Shown here in pieces: positions 34,004 through 45,200 of a stretch of DNA of 64,000 bases. The notes beneath the pieces were generated by a model. That model was not told the DNA's origin. It ran no database searches and saw nothing but the letters and a program-made list of their open reading frames with translations. The stretch lies in the NCBI GenBank assembly GCA_021325135.1, contig JAJPHT010000046.1, positions 163,885 through 227,884 of the forward strand, in the 5' to 3' direction. The DNA comes from Pseudomonadota bacterium (GTDB lineage: Archaea; Thermoplasmatota; SW-10-69-26; JACQPN01; JAJPHT01). A program made the position numbers and the translations under genes. The stretch's first letter is position 1. Each line of letters starts with the position of its first letter.

Positions 34004-35248
34004 TTGCTCGCGGGGCTCGCCCTCTTCGTCCTCGTCTACGCGCTCCTCGCGGTGCCTGGCCTGGCGCCGCGGGCCGAGCGCGCCCTGGGCGGCGGCCGCG
34101 CGGTGCGCCTCGTCTTCAGCCGCCCCGGCATCGCGATCCTGGGCGCGCTCCTCATCCTCCTCGTGGGCGCCGTCTCGCCCCGCGCCGCGTGGGCCGCCCT
34201 CGACTGGCCCACCCTCGCGCTGCTGCTGGGCATGATGCTCCTCGTCGCGGCGCTGGACGCGGCCAACGTCTTCGAGGTGCTGGCCAGCCGCCTCGCCCGC
34301 GCCCTCCCCACGCCCGCGCGCCTCCTGGCGGGGAGCATGCTCGTCGTCGCGGTCCTCAGCGCGCTGGTCCTCAACGACGCGGTGGTGCTCCTCTTCACGC
34401 CCGTCCTCGTGCGCGCCGCCCGCGGCATGGGCACGAACCCCTTCCCATTCCTCGCGGCGGAGGCGTTCGCGGCGAACCTCGGCAGCAGCGCGACGCCCGT
34501 GGGCAACCCGCAGAACGCGTACATCGCCAGCGCGCGCCACCTCTCCTTCGGCGCCTTCGCGCTGCCCCTTGCGCCCGTGGCGCTCCTCTGCCTCGCCATG
34601 GGCGTCGGGCTCTGCCTCCTGGCGTTCCGCAAGGAGCTTCGCGCGCACGAGGGCCGCGCGCCGCCGCCCCTCGCGCAGGTGAGCAACCGCGGCATGTTCG
34701 CCCTCGCCGTGGGCGCCGTCGCCCTGGCCCTCGCGGCGTTCCTCGTGGGCCCCGCCTACGGCGTCGAATTGTGGATGGGCGCCCTGGGCGCGGGCCTCCT
34801 CGCCGCGCTCCTTGCCCCCGCGGCGCGCGTCTCGCCGCTGCGCGTCGCGCGGGGCGTCGACTACGGCATCCTCGTCTTCTTCGTGGGCCTCTTCGTGCTC
34901 CTCCAGGTGGTGAAGGACGCGGGCGCCCTGGACCTGCTGGGCGGATTGCTATCACGCTCCGGCAGCGCGGGCTTCGTCGTCGCGACGGCGCTCCTCTCCA
35001 ACGTCGTCTCCAACGTCCCCGCGGTGCTCCTGCTGCTCCCCCTCGCGACGACGCAGGCGCAGGCGCTCCTCCTCGCCATGGCCAGCACGCTGGCGGGGAA
35101 CCTCACCTTCCTGGGCAGCGCGGCCACGGTCATCGTGGCCGAGACGGCGCGCAGCCGCGACGCCGAGTTCGACGTGGGCCGCTTCACCCTCCTGGGCCTG
35201 GGCATCGGGACCCTCACCCTCTTCGTGGCGTGGCTCCTCCTCGGGTGA
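34004..35248 (+). CDS. ArsB/NhaD-superfamily ion transporter
   Basis: 414 residues with about 11-12 transmembrane helices. Two symmetry-related signatures of the ion transporter (IT) superfamily are present: ANLGSSATPVGNPQN (half 1) and LLSNVVSNVPAVLLLLP followed by LAGNLTFLGSAATVIV (half 2). These match the ArsB/ArsADF, NhaD and SLC13-like group of anion or Na+/H+ transporters; the substrate cannot be decided, and no ars genes are nearby. The TTG start at 34004 is supported by CCTAAG about 26 bp upstream and by the absence of an earlier plausible codon. Confidence 0.88.
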   Translation: MLAGLALFVLVYALLAVPGLAPRAERALGGGRAVRLVFSRPGIAILGALLILLVGAVSPRAAWAALDWPTLALLLGMMLLVAALDAANVFEVLASRLARALPTPARLLAGSMLVVAVLSALVLNDAVVLLFTPVLVRAARGMGTNPFPFLAAEAFAANLGSSATPVGNPQNAYIASARHLSFGAFALPLAPVALLCLAMGVGLCLLAFRKELRAHEGRAPPPLAQVSNRGMFALAVGAVALALAAFLVGPAYGVELWMGALGAGLLAALLAPAARVSPLRVARGVDYGILVFFVGLFVLLQVVKDAGALDLLGGLLSRSGSAGFVVATALLSNVVSNVPAVLLLLPLATTQAQALLLAMASTLAGNLTFLGSAATVIVAETARSRDAEFDVGRFTLLGLGIGTLTLFVAWLLLG

Positions 35249-35302
35249 GCCCCTAGCGACGTCACGAGAAACGGCAAGCCCCCTCGGGCCCGTCGCGCGC
35301 CC

Positions 35303-36541
35303 ATGCGACCGGTCCTCCTCGCCGCCCTCCTCGCGCTCTCGCTCCTGCCCGCCCCGGCCCACGCCGTGGGGCCCGCCTGGGCGGACGACGACGGCTCCGG
35401 CCGCGACGCGGGCCCGGCTCCCGCCCTCGCGCTCCCCGCGGCCCCGGGCCACCACGAGGGCACGGTCGCGGGGACGCTGGACGCGGAGGACGAATACGCG
35501 CTGGACGCGCCGCCCGGCGTCGTCATCCGCGTGACCCTGGAGGGGGACCTCTTCCTCTCCGCGTCGCTGGTGGACCCCGCGGGCGACGTGCGCGCCTCGG
35601 GCTCGCTCACGCGCGGCCCCGTGGACCTCAGCGCGGCCGCGCCCGGGGGCGGCGCGTGGACGCTGCGCGTGCAGTCGGCCGCGCAGGGCGTCTCGCCCCA
35701 GCCCTACGCCTTCGACGTCGCGTTCGAGCCGCACGCGCACTTCGCCCCGTGGAGCGCGCCGCCTGGCCGCGCGGCAGCGGTGAGCGTCGGCTTCCCCGCC
35801 TCGGGGTACGCGCGCCTGGAGGCGAGCCTCGCCGTGGCCGCTCCCGGCTCGGGCGCGGGCTCCCTCGTCACGGACGACGTGATCGGCGCGGCGACCTCGG
35901 GCTTCAGCGTGAGCGTGGAGCAGGTGCTCCTGGCGACCTCCCCGGCAGAGGGCGCGCCGAGCGTCGCGGTCCACCGCGAGGGGCCCACGGACCTGGACGT
36001 GCCCACGCCGGGCCTGGTGAGCCTGGGCGGCGGGCTCGCGGGCACGGTGGCGCTGGAGAGCGGGCGCGGCCCGTTCACGGGGCCCGACGCCCTCCAGCGG
36101 GCGTGGATCGGCCTCGCCTCCAACGGCAACGTCTCCCTGTCGGGCTGGCTCGCGTGGGACGACGAGGCGCCCGGCCTCGTCCTCGTCCCCGCCACGAGCT
36201 TCTCGCTGCGCGCGTCCGACCTCGCGGGCTCCTACGTGGAGGCGGGCGGCCTCGCGACGGGGGACGACCTCCACGGCTCGTGGACCGCGCCCGCCGGCAC
36301 GCTCACCGTCGTCGAGAACGGCATCACGCCCCTCCTGGCGCAGGCCCCCACGCGGCTCGTCGTGACGGACCCCTCGGGGCGCGTGGACGCGCTCACGGGG
36401 CAGTACGCCATCCGCTGGCCCTACCAGGCGCCGCCTGCGGGGGCGTGGAGCGTCGACCTGCGGCACACCGACGGCGTGGAGGGGGACCAGCCGCGCTTCT
36501 TCGCGGCGGCCTACGCCTTCCCGGCCACGGCCAGCGCGTAG
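35303..36541 (+). CDS. Large secreted protein with pre-peptidase-like beta domain
   Basis: 412 residues: signal peptide [21 protein letters not shown], then an N-terminal beta-sandwich of the type found at the ends of secreted peptidases ([43 protein letters not shown]) and a longer all-beta remainder without cysteines. No catalytic motif is visible. The C-terminus (YAFPATASA) is not hydrophobic enough for anchoring. Its last 31 bp overlap the 3' end of the convergent chromate-transporter gene. Probably an extracellular structural or binding protein. Confidence 0.7.
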   Translation: MRPVLLAALLALSLLPAPAHAVGPAWADDDGSGRDAGPAPALALPAAPGHHEGTVAGTLDAEDEYALDAPPGVVIRVTLEGDLFLSASLVDPAGDVRASGSLTRGPVDLSAAAPGGGAWTLRVQSAAQGVSPQPYAFDVAFEPHAHFAPWSAPPGRAAAVSVGFPASGYARLEASLAVAAPGSGAGSLVTDDVIGAATSGFSVSVEQVLLATSPAEGAPSVAVHREGPTDLDVPTPGLVSLGGGLAGTVALESGRGPFTGPDALQRAWIGLASNGNVSLSGWLAWDDEAPGLVLVPATSFSLRASDLAGSYVEAGGLATGDDLHGSWTAPAGTLTVVENGITPLLAQAPTRLVVTDPSGRVDALTGQYAIRWPYQAPPAGAWSVDLRHTDGVEGDQPRFFAAAYAFPATASA

Positions 36542-37815
36542 AGAAGCCCCGCCGCGGCGCCCGCGAGGACCACGGGGATCACGTCGAGGTCGAAGGCCAG
36601 CATGGCGACGAACGCGGCGAGGGCCAGCGCGGCGGGGAACCACGCGACGGCCCCTCCGGAGACGACGACGTGCTGCCCGAAGAAGAGGGCCAGCTGGAGG
36701 ACGACGCCCACGACGGCGGCCGTGATGGCGGAGAGCGCGGCGTCCAGCGACGCGCGCCCGCGCAGCGCCTCGATGTAGGGCGCGCCCAGGAATACGAAGA
36801 GGAACGAGGGCAGGAACGTGAAGTAGACCGCGGCGAGGAGGCCCAGCGTCCCCGCAAGCGCGGGCGGCAGCGGGCCGTGGAGGTTCCACCCCGCGAGGAA
36901 GCCCACGAAGGCGACCACCATGATGAGGGGCCCAGGCGTCGTCTCGGCGAGGCCCAGCCCGTCGATCATCTGCCCCGCGGAAAGCCAGCCGTACTGGTGG
37001 ACCGCGGCCTGCGCCAGGTAGGAGAGCACCGCGTAGGCGCCGCCGAAGGTGACCAGCGCGGCGGCGCTGAAGAACGCGCCCTCGCGCAGGAAGACGCCCG
37101 AGGGGCCGGGGAGCGCGAGAAGGAGCGCGAGGGGCGCCAGCCACAGCGCGGCGCCGACACCCAGGACGACCGCGGCGCGGCGCGCGCTGGGGCGCGCGTG
37201 GGCGGGGGGCGCGTCGGCGTCGGAGAGCACCGAGTCGCGCGCGGCGCCCGGGGCGGCGGAGGGGAGCGGCGGGAACGCGCGGGGCGCCACGCGCCAGCCG
37301 GCGAGGCCCACGAGCCCCGCGCCCAGGACGACCGCCGGGAAGGGCGCGCCCAGGAGGAGCGCCACGAACGCGGCCGCGGCCAGCGCCGCCATGGCCCACG
37401 AGCGCAGCGCGCGCTTCCCGATGCGCAGCACCGCGTGCGCGACGATGGCCAGCACGACCGCCTTGAGCCCCACGAACACGCCCGCCACCAGCGGCACGGA
37501 GCCGAACGCGGCATAGGCCCACGAGAGCGCGAGCAGCGCGAAGACGGAGGGCAGGATGAAGAGCACGCCCGCGACGAGGCCGCCCGCCGTCTGGTGGAGC
37601 AGCCACCCGACGTAGATGGCCAATTGCGTCGCCTCGGGGCCGGGCAGCAACATGCAGTAGTTGAGCGCGTGGAGGAAGCGCGCCTCGCTGATCCAGCGGC
37701 GCCGCTCCACCAGCTCGCGGTGCATGATGGCGATCTGCCCCGTGGGCCCGCCGAAGTTGATGAACCCCAGCTTCAGCCAGAAGCGGAACGCCTCGCCGAA
37801 CGAGGGCGCCTCCAC
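36511..37815 (-). CDS. chrA: Chromate transporter ChrA, two-domain form
   Basis: 434 residues with two homologous chromate-transport domains: the first from [38 protein letters not shown] through [16 protein letters not shown], the second from [20 protein letters not shown] through [17 protein letters not shown]. Exports chromate in exchange for another anion, or transports sulphate-like anions. The long two-domain form is the classical one. The GTG at 37815 follows GAGGGG by nine bases; an ATG at 37845 would overlap the upstream small gene by 17 bp. Confidence 0.9.
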   Translation of the reverse strand: MEAPSFGEAFRFWLKLGFINFGGPTGQIAIMHRELVERRRWISEARFLHALNYCMLLPGPEATQLAIYVGWLLHQTAGGLVAGVLFILPSVFALLALSWAYAAFGSVPLVAGVFVGLKAVVLAIVAHAVLRIGKRALRSWAMAALAAAAFVALLLGAPFPAVVLGAGLVGLAGWRVAPRAFPPLPSAAPGAARDSVLSDADAPPAHARPSARRAAVVLGVGAALWLAPLALLLALPGPSGVFLREGAFFSAAALVTFGGAYAVLSYLAQAAVHQYGWLSAGQMIDGLGLAETTPGPLIMVVAFVGFLAGWNLHGPLPPALAGTLGLLAAVYFTFLPSFLFVFLGAPYIEALRGRASLDAALSAITAAVVGVVLQLALFFGQHVVVSGGAVAWFPAALALAAFVAMLAFDLDVIPVVLAGAAAGLLYALAVAGKA

Positions 37816-37828
37816 GCCTGGCGGCCCC

Positions 37829-38047
37829 TCAGCGGCAGCGCACATAGGGGAGCCAGCACTCGCCGAAGAGGACGTAAAGGAGGTAGAGCGCGCCCGAGAC
37901 GAGGGCCGTGGCGGCGAGCGCCCAGCCTGCCGGGCGCAGGTCGGGGCGTTGGCCCAGGGGCGCCTTCGCGAGGGCACGCAGCGTGAGGGCCTGCGTCGCC
38001 ACGATGCCCACCATGAGCGCGAAGCCCCACGGCAGCCAGTCCGTCAC
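37829..38047 (-). CDS. Small two-helix membrane protein upstream of chrA
   Basis: 72 residues, [23 protein letters not shown]..., with two predicted transmembrane helices (about 5-25 and 42-62) and a C-terminal Cys pair ([10 protein letters not shown]). It ends 13 bp before the chrA GTG on the same strand, so co-transcription is likely. It may assist the transporter, but the family is unknown. Confidence 0.6.
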   Translation of the reverse strand: MTDWLPWGFALMVGIVATQALTLRALAKAPLGQRPDLRPAGWALAATALVSGALYLLYVLFGECWLPYVRCR

Positions 38048-38092
38048 GGGGTGGGGAAGCCGGGCGCGTGGCTTGCGCCTTTCGATGGGCTC

Positions 38093-40303
38093 CTACCGCC
38101 CGGTGAGCTTGACGAAGTTCTCGCGGGGGGAGTAGGCCTCGCCCTGCTGCTTGAGGCGCTCGACGATGGCCTGCACCTTGTCGGGGGCGACGCCCTTGCG
38201 CTCGCACTCGGCCACGATCTCCGAGTACTCGGCGCCGTGGTCGGTCCCCGCCTCCAGGGAGCGGATGACGGTCTTCACGATGCCCACGTTGTTGCGCTGC
38301 GAGGAGGAGACGCCGCTGGCCACCATGTCGATGTCCATGATGCCGCCCTCGCCGCCGCCGATCTTGCGCATGTAGTACTCGAAGATCTGCACGGCGCGGT
38401 CGGTGTCCTCGCCGGTGACCTCGGGCGAGAGGCGCACGCGCGCGCTGGCCTCGCTCAGGCGCACCAGCGCCTCCAGCTGACGCGCGGTGAGAGGGATGGC
38501 CTTGCTGTCCTCGCCGCTGCCCTGGCGGCGCAGGTCCACGTAGTACGCGGCGAGGCGGTCGCGGGCCTCCTCGCTGAGCACCGGGTGGCAGGTGCGCTTG
38601 GCGTAGGCGACGAACTTGCGCAGGAAGTCCTTGGGGACCGGGGGCGCCGTGCGCGCGAGGAGGCCGTGCACCTCCTCCTCGGTGTAGGTGGTGTCCTCGT
38701 GGCGGATCTGCTCCAGCATCGCGCCGCCGCGGTGGACGTTGAGGATGAACTTCGCCAGGAGCGCGTCGCGGCCCGCGTCGGGCTGGTCGCGCAGGATGAA
38801 GATGACGTCGAAGCGCGAGAGGAGCGCGGGCGGGAAGTTGATCTGCTCCGCGATGCTGGCGAACTCGTCGAAGCGCCCCATCTTGGGGTTCGCGGCGCCC
38901 AGCACCGAGCAGCGGGACTGCAGCGTGGCGGTGATGCCGGCCTTGGCCACGCTGATGCTCTGCTGCTCCATGCCTTCGTGCATGCTGCTCTGGTCGTTCT
39001 TGTCCATCTTGTCGATCTCGTCCACGCAGAGGAGGCCGCGGTCGGCGAGGACCATGGCGCCGGCCTCCAGCGTCCAGCGCCCGTCGCCGAAGTCGTCCTT
39101 CACCGCGGCCGCGGTGAGGCCGGCGCCGCTGCTGGACTTGCCCGACGTGTAGATGCCGCGGGGCGCCAGGCCGCTCATGTAGCGGATGAGCTGCGACTTG
39201 GCGACGCCGGGGTCCCCCACCAGCAGGACGTGGATGTCGCCCCTCAGGCGCGTCTTGTCGGGGAGCTTCTTCTCTACCCCGCCGAAGAGCTGCAGCAGCA
39301 GCGTGAGCTTCTCCATCTCCAGGCCGTACAGCGTGGGCGCGATGCTGTTGCGCAGCTGCACGTAGACCTCGGGCTCCTTGGCGAAGCGGCGGATGGCCTC
39401 CTCCTCTTCCTCGGTCGTCTCGATCTCCTCGAACTCCTGCTCGTGCTTCTCGACGCTGTTGGCGTCCACGAAGATCTCGAAGAGCGTGCTCTTCACGCCG
39501 TGGTCCTTCTTGACGTTGCAGCGGAGCACGCCGTTGATGGTCACGCGCTCGCCGGGGCGGAGCATGCCGCACAGGTCGTCCTCGCAGAAGAGGTTCAACC
39601 GCTGGGGCTGCTCGCCGCCGCGCATGTTCTCGGGCGCCTCCTGCACCTCGATCTTCTGCGTGTCCACGAACTTGGACGCCTGCCCGCGGGTCTCGGTGAC
39701 GATGAGCTTGAACGTCGAATCCCTTCCGCAGCCGCCCTGGTCCTCGTAGCACTCCAGGGGCTCCTTCAGCACCAGGTGCTCCTCCTGGGGCTCCTTGATG
39801 AACGCGCCGCAGCGCCCGCACTGGAAGACCGCGTCCTGGAGCTTGGGGCGGACCTCCGTCGTCTTCTTCACGAGGCCCTTGACGGCCACGAGCTTGCCCA
39901 GGTGCTCGGCGCGCAGGTCCCTCACGTCGATGGTGCTGGTGGCGGGGAGGTGCTCGACGCGGACGTGGAGCTTGGGGCGCGGCTCCGCGGGGACGTCCAC
40001 GGACTTCAGCGCCTCCTCCGCCTGCGCCAACGCCTGGAGCGGGTGCGCGAGGAGCGCCTCGGCGAGGTTGCGGTCGTGCTTGTCGAGATCGTACCAGTCG
40101 ATGACGAGGCTCCTCTTCTGGGGCCACCCGAGGACCGCCTCGTTGATCTGCGCGCGGTAGAACTTCTTGAGGAAACGCTCCCACGAGCGGACCTGGGGCT
40201 CATCCCCCAAGTGGGCCGAGGAGGCGGCTTCCACTTCGGGGGGAGGGGGAGTCATCTGGGACCTCGCGGGCGGCCCGCCGTCCAACGGCGCCGCAGGCTT
40301 CAC
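38093..40303 (-). CDS. mcm: Replicative DNA helicase MCM
   Basis: Hexameric 3'-5' helicase at the replication fork. 736 residues: N-terminal OB-fold region with a zinc site (CGRCGAFIK and CYEDQGGCG), then the AAA+ core with Walker A GDPGVAKSQ, Walker B LLCVDEIDKM, sensor 1 GAANPKMGR and arginine finger LLSRFD, and a C-terminal winged helix (about 670-736). The GTG at 40303 has a CCTAAC-like element 26 bp upstream; an ATG at 40255 preceded by GAGGT is an alternative that would remove 16 residues of no known importance. Confidence 0.97.
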   Translation of the reverse strand: MKPAAPLDGGPPARSQMTPPPPEVEAASSAHLGDEPQVRSWERFLKKFYRAQINEAVLGWPQKRSLVIDWYDLDKHDRNLAEALLAHPLQALAQAEEALKSVDVPAEPRPKLHVRVEHLPATSTIDVRDLRAEHLGKLVAVKGLVKKTTEVRPKLQDAVFQCGRCGAFIKEPQEEHLVLKEPLECYEDQGGCGRDSTFKLIVTETRGQASKFVDTQKIEVQEAPENMRGGEQPQRLNLFCEDDLCGMLRPGERVTINGVLRCNVKKDHGVKSTLFEIFVDANSVEKHEQEFEEIETTEEEEEAIRRFAKEPEVYVQLRNSIAPTLYGLEMEKLTLLLQLFGGVEKKLPDKTRLRGDIHVLLVGDPGVAKSQLIRYMSGLAPRGIYTSGKSSSGAGLTAAAVKDDFGDGRWTLEAGAMVLADRGLLCVDEIDKMDKNDQSSMHEGMEQQSISVAKAGITATLQSRCSVLGAANPKMGRFDEFASIAEQINFPPALLSRFDVIFILRDQPDAGRDALLAKFILNVHRGGAMLEQIRHEDTTYTEEEVHGLLARTAPPVPKDFLRKFVAYAKRTCHPVLSEEARDRLAAYYVDLRRQGSGEDSKAIPLTARQLEALVRLSEASARVRLSPEVTGEDTDRAVQIFEYYMRKIGGGEGGIMDIDMVASGVSSSQRNNVGIVKTVIRSLEAGTDHGAEYSEIVAECERKGVAPDKVQAIVERLKQQGEAYSPRENFVKLTGR

Positions 40304-40715
40304 GGTTCGCTTCCGCCCTTCGTCTGGTTAGGAAGTCCAGAGGAAGGCCGATGGATCGGGGGAACCCCAAGACTCTTCGGCCCCCATCTCAGGCTACGTG
40401 CAGGTCCTCCGAAAGCACGACGCGCCCCTCGTTGCCCCCCGACCCGATTTCCAGTTGAATCCAGGGGGAGGGGGTTCGCCGCCTCGCGGTCCGCTTCCCC
40501 TGGAGGGGCGTCGACCTCCGCTGCCCGTCCAAGCGGCCTGCCTCTTCCCGGGCGCCGCCCCCACGAAGCCCGGAAGGATCGTCGGCCAGCGAGGGGGCAA
40601 GGGCCCGCTCCAGTGGAAGCGGAGGATGAAGGGCTTGGGATGCGGGTGCCTCGGCGGAGGCCGCACCCTTATCCCCCCTTCCCACGTTCGAGCGCCCGGT
40701 GTCGCGCTGATCCGC
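40304..40715. other. 412-bp intergenic region between mcm and the DUF72 gene
   Basis: Contains a TATA-like CCTAAC for mcm (about 40325-40333, minus strand) and a CCCTTATCC about 45 bp before the DUF72 start. Open frames here on both strands are long only because of high GC. I looked for tRNA, RNase P and SRP RNA signatures and found none that hold up. Confidence 0.5.
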
Positions 40716-41603
40716 GTGGGCCTGTCCGGCTGGTCCTACCCCGAATGGGTGGGCCCCTTCTACCCGGTCCAGCTGCGCAGCGACCCCTCGGCGTGGCTCG
40801 CCTACTACGCCACGCGCTTCCGCGCGGTGGAGATCAACAGCACCTTCTATGCGCTCCCCGGCGAGGAGCTTGTCGCCTCGTGGGCGCGCCAGGGCGTCTC
40901 CTTCCTGGAGCGGGGGCCCTTCGAGTTCAGCCTCAAGCTCCCCCGCGAGGTCACGCATCAGGCGCTCCCGGCGGGCGACCGCGACGCCGCACGCGAGGTC
41001 ACGGGTCGTTTCGACCGCGAGGTGCTGGACCCCCTGGCGGGCGAAGGGCTCCTGGGCGCGGTCCTTGTGCAGCTTCCCCCGCGCCTGCCCCCCACGCCGG
41101 AGGCCGTGCGCACGCTGGCCGCCGTCATCCAGGCCCTGGAGGAGCGCCGCGTCGCGCTGGAACTTCGCGACCCGCGCTGGCTCCGCCACGGCGTCCCCGT
41201 CCCCGAGGCGGAGCCCCTCTTCGCCACGCCCGACGTCGCCCTCGTCGAGTGGGCGGGCCACGCCCAGGCCGAGCCCGTCCTCCCCCCCGTGGGCGCGAGC
41301 CACGCCTACCTGCGCCTCCACGGCCGCAAGTTCGACCCCGAGGAGACCCTCGTGGACGAGGCCGGCCACCCCCTGGAAGAGGGCGCGCGCTACGACTACC
41401 TCTACGCCCCCGACGAGCTTCGCCCCTGGGCCGAGCACGCGCTGGACCTGGAGTCGCGCGGCAAGGAGGTGCGCGTGTTCTTCAACAACACCACCAAGGC
41501 CAAGGGCACCCTCAACGCGCTGGAATTCCTGGAGATGATCGGCCAGGCCCCCGCAGGCGTCCCCAAGCCGCGGCTCACGGAGCAGACGCGGCTTGAGGTG
41601 TGA
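40716..41603 (+). CDS. DUF72 (YecE-like) protein
   Basis: 295 residues with the DUF72 barrel signatures: VGLSGWSYPEWVGPFYP, the FRAVEINSTFYALP strand, FEFSLKLPREVTH, ALELRDPRWL and the C-terminal VRVFFNNTTKAKGTLNALEF. DUF72 proteins occur in all domains; their biochemical role remains unsettled, though some are linked to stress responses. The GTG at 40716 starts exactly at the conserved first strand; no upstream in-frame ATG is plausible. Confidence 0.9.
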   Translation: MGLSGWSYPEWVGPFYPVQLRSDPSAWLAYYATRFRAVEINSTFYALPGEELVASWARQGVSFLERGPFEFSLKLPREVTHQALPAGDRDAAREVTGRFDREVLDPLAGEGLLGAVLVQLPPRLPPTPEAVRTLAAVIQALEERRVALELRDPRWLRHGVPVPEAEPLFATPDVALVEWAGHAQAEPVLPPVGASHAYLRLHGRKFDPEETLVDEAGHPLEEGARYDYLYAPDELRPWAEHALDLESRGKEVRVFFNNTTKAKGTLNALEFLEMIGQAPAGVPKPRLTEQTRLEV

Positions 41604-41615
41604 GGCGGGGCTCGA

Positions 41616-42227
41616 CTACTCGGGGTCGGGGCGAAGACGGAAGAGCCTCCTCCAATCGGGCTCCATCAGGAGCAGCATCGCGGTCAGCGGAACCACGTAG
41701 AGGCTAGCGAAGGCCAGTTGCGTCTCGTTGGGCGCGATGCGCGGCAGGACGGCCACGAGCAGGACAGCGTGGATCGCCAGCCCCGCCGCGAGCCACGCGA
41801 GCCGCGAGGATCGGGCCGAGGTTGGTCGCGGAGTCACAAAGGCGCCCCACGCGGCCATCGCTCCGTAGATGACGCCGACGACAAGCCACCCGGTGGGGTC
41901 GTTGGTCTCCCAATCGCTGAACATGTGGTTGCGATGCCCGAGAGCCTCGGCCAGGGCCGGGGCCCACGTCAGGGTCGCGCTCCAAGCCGTTCCCGCGACC
42001 AACGCCAGGAGCAGGACCGAGCGGATGCCTTCCGTCGGGCTTCCCCAGGGGGATTTCCGCCGGGCGCGCCACGCCGCGAGGGCCGTGCCAAGGGCGATGG
42101 CGGGGCTCGCGAAGAGGAGCCACCACCCGGCGTCGGTCCAGGGAAGCTCCATCACGACGGCGGGAGAGCCGACGAACAGGAGCGCGGCGCCCGCGGCTGC
42201 GATCCACCACCAGGTCCGGTCGGTCAT
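41616..42227 (-). CDS. Polytopic membrane protein coupled to the TSP3-repeat protein
   Basis: 203 residues, about six predicted transmembrane helices (first MTDRTWWWIAAAGAALLFVG, last LASLYVVPLTAMLLLMEP), with a short basic cytoplasmic tail (DWRRLFRLRPDPE). The ATG overlaps the stop of the giant repeat protein gene (ATGA), so it is translated by coupling after it. Possible roles are membrane attachment, export or sensing for that protein, but no family is recognised. Confidence 0.75.
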   Translation of the reverse strand: MTDRTWWWIAAAGAALLFVGSPAVVMELPWTDAGWWLLFASPAIALGTALAAWRARRKSPWGSPTEGIRSVLLLALVAGTAWSATLTWAPALAEALGHRNHMFSDWETNDPTGWLVVGVIYGAMAAWGAFVTPRPTSARSSRLAWLAAGLAIHAVLLVAVLPRIAPNETQLAFASLYVVPLTAMLLLMEPDWRRLFRLRPDPE

Positions 42228-45200
42228 GGCTGGGCCCCTTTCGCGTGCGCCAGGCCGCGGAGGAAAAAGAACCCATCGAACGGAGATTTCGGCTTGGCGA
42301 CGAGGGCGGCGTCCTTGGGGTCCGAGAGGCTGTACCAATGGCCCTGCCCGCTCGTTCCGTGCGTCTCAATGGTGAGGTCGAGGAGCCGGACGAGCGGAAT
42401 CTGGAGCTTGCCGACGTAGGACGACTCGCCGGAGAGCGCGATCACGTCGTTCTGGATCACGTCGCGGTCGATGGCGTCGATGGTCACGATCGCATTCTCC
42501 GGGTCCCCCGCCGCCGCGTACAGATCCGCCCCCTGCGGCAGCCTCACCCGCAGCGCGCTCCTGGTCGCGTCCCACAGCACGCCCCCGGTGGAGGGCGTCG
42601 TGGACTTGTCCAGCAGGGAGAGCGGGTTGACGGGCGTCTTGGCGTGGAGGTTGTCCAGGAGGCGGAGGTCCAGGGGGACGGTGGAGGAGGCGACCTGCAC
42701 GCTGAGGTGGAGGTCGAGGTCGGGCGCCCACGGGTCCATGGCGTCGTCGCGGCCCGTGGAGGAGAGGCCGTCGGCGGGCTCCAGCTGCTGGTAGGTCAGC
42801 GGGATCTCCAGGACGCTGGTGGCGCTGCGGGGGTCGACGTCCAGCGCGTCGAGGGCGCCGTCCGCGTCGGTGTCCGCGACGTGGGGGTTCACGGCGTGGC
42901 GGTCCCAGGCGGGGAAGCCCACGCGGTCGGCGACGGCGCTCCACGAGCCGCCCAGCCTGAGGAACTGGGCGCAGAACCAGTCGCGGGCGGCGAGCCCGAC
43001 CTCCTCGCCGTCGAGCAGGCCGTCGGCGTCGCTGTCGGAGACGCCGGGGTTCAGCTCGGGCCAGCCGCTGGGCAGGCGCTCGCGCGCGTCGCCGCCTCCC
43101 GTGGCGGTGATGCCGTAGAGGCCGTTGGCGTTGAGGTCCTCGAAGCCGTCGATCACGCCGTCGCCGTCCGCGTCGGGGTTGTCCGGCGGCGTGCTGGCGC
43201 CGCCGCCCAGGAAGGGGAGCCACGCGGGGCCCACGGCGACGCCGCCGCACTCGCGCTGCGCCAGGGGGTCCGTCCCGTAGGCGGCCGGCAGGCTGGACTG
43301 CGGCGCGGGGAGGCCGCTCTCCAGCCCGTCGGGCAGGCCGTCGTGGTCCGAGTCGGGGTCCAGCGCCCTGGTGACGGAGGCCGCGGCGCTCTCGGTGGCG
43401 TCGGTCAAGCCGTCGTCGTCCGTGTCCTGGTCGAGGACGCCCGTCTCGTCGGGGCCCCTCCTCCCGTCGTGGTCCGCGTCCTCGGCGCCGTCGGCGAGCC
43501 CGTCGCCGTCGCTGTCCGCGTCGAGGGCTGGCAGCAGGCCGTCGCCGTCGGGGTCGGTCTGCGCGACGCGGCGCTCTTCCACGGCGTCGGGCACCTGGTC
43601 GCCGTCGCCGTCCGGGCTGCACGGGTCGCCGCGGGGCGTCGCGCCCCAGGGCGCCTCGTCCCCGTCGCGCAGGCCGTCTCCGTCGCTGTCCAGCGCGTCG
43701 GGGGCGGAGGCGCCTGCGCCGCGGCACGCCGCCGAGGGCGAGCGCGCGGCGGGCGCGCCCAGGGAGAGCGGCAGGAGGATGATATCATAGGCGCCGCGGA
43801 CCGCGCCCGGGGGCAGCGCGGGAGGCGCGCCGAAGCCCGCGAAGGGGCTGCGCCCCGCGGCCTGCTCCAGGCTGGCGAGGCTCTGCGCGACCACCGGGTT
43901 TCTCGCTTCCTGGCCGTCCGTGAGCCCGTCCCCGTCGCTGTCCGCGCTGGCGGGGTCGGTGGGCGCGTAGGCGCCGCGCGGCAGCGTGGCCGTGGCGAAC
44001 TCCTCGCCGTCGGAGAGTCCGTCGCCGTCCACGTCGGGATCGCGCAGGTAGCCGTAGATCGCGGCGGCGGGCAGGTGGAGGCGCGTCGTCCACGCGACGA
44101 TCTCGTGTCCGTCGTCCACGCCGTCGCCATCGGTGTCGGGATTGCCCGGGTCGGTCATGCTGACGCCGGCCTCGAACCAGTCCGCGAGGCCATCCCCGTC
44201 GGAGTCCTGCGCCGGATTGATGACATTCCCGCCGGTGGGCACGCTGTGCGCGTCGCGCGGGTCGGAGCCCCGCTGCGCCTCGTCGAAGTCGCTGAAGCCG
44301 TCGCCATCCGTGTCGGGCCTGCTTGGATCGGTCCCCAGCACGAGGAACTCTTGCCCATCGTCGAGGCCGTCGCCGTCCGCGTCCGCCTCGCGCAGGTTGG
44401 AGACGAAGCCCGGCGTCGCGCCGCGGTAGTCCGTGCGCACCGCGTCGGGGCCGCGCTGCGCCCAGAGCGCGCGCTCGCGGCCGTCGTCGATCCCGTCCCC
44501 GTCGGTGTCCGCCTTGGCGGGGTCCGAGAGGAGCGTGGGCGCCTCGGGGTCCAGCGCCACGAGGCGCGGCGCGGGGGCGGGCCACGCAGGCGGCGCCACG
44601 GGAAGGCTCGCGCGCTCGTAGGCCTCCTTGCCGTCGGGCACGCCGTCGCCGTCCGTGTCCGGCGCCAGGGGGTCGGTGCCCAGCGCGTACTCCTGCGCGC
44701 CCAGGAGGCCGTCCCCGTCCTGGTCCGTGGGCATGAGAAGATCGTTGGCGGCGGGGTCGAGGCCCGCGCGGACCTCGGCGCCGTCCGGGATGAGGTCCCC
44801 GTCGGTGTCCGTCGCGTTGGGCCAGGCGTGGTGGGCGTACTCTGCGGAATTTGATAGCCCGTCGCCGTCCGTGTCCGCGGCCGCGTCGGCGGCGACGCGC
44901 GGGTCGAGCCCGAAGCGGACCTCCCAGCCGTCGGGCAGGCCGTCGCCGTCCGTGTCGGGGCTCCACGGGTCCGCGCCGCGCGTCGCCTCGTCCGCGTCGG
45001 AGAGGCCGTCGCGGTCCGTGTCCGCCTCTCGCGGGTCCGTGCCCGTCGCGACCTCGGCCCCGTCCGCGAGCCCGTCGCCGTCGGTGTCGGCGCGCGTGGG
45101 GTCGGTGCCCATCTCCGCCTCGCGCCCGTCGGAGAGCCCGTCCGCGTCGGTGTCGTTCGCCTCGGGGTCCGACCCCAGCGCGACCTCCGCGCCGTCGGGC

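Noticed and set aside
34004..35248. Arsenite exporter call for the transporter
   Set aside because: Signature sequences place it in the ArsB/NhaD/SLC13 superfamily only, and there is no arsR, arsA or arsC next to it.
40325..40700. Possible structured RNA (RNase P or SRP) in the mcm-DUF72 gap, suggested by GGAAGTCC near 40331
   Set aside because: The universally conserved P RNA and SRP helix 8 core sequences are absent and no consistent fold was seen.
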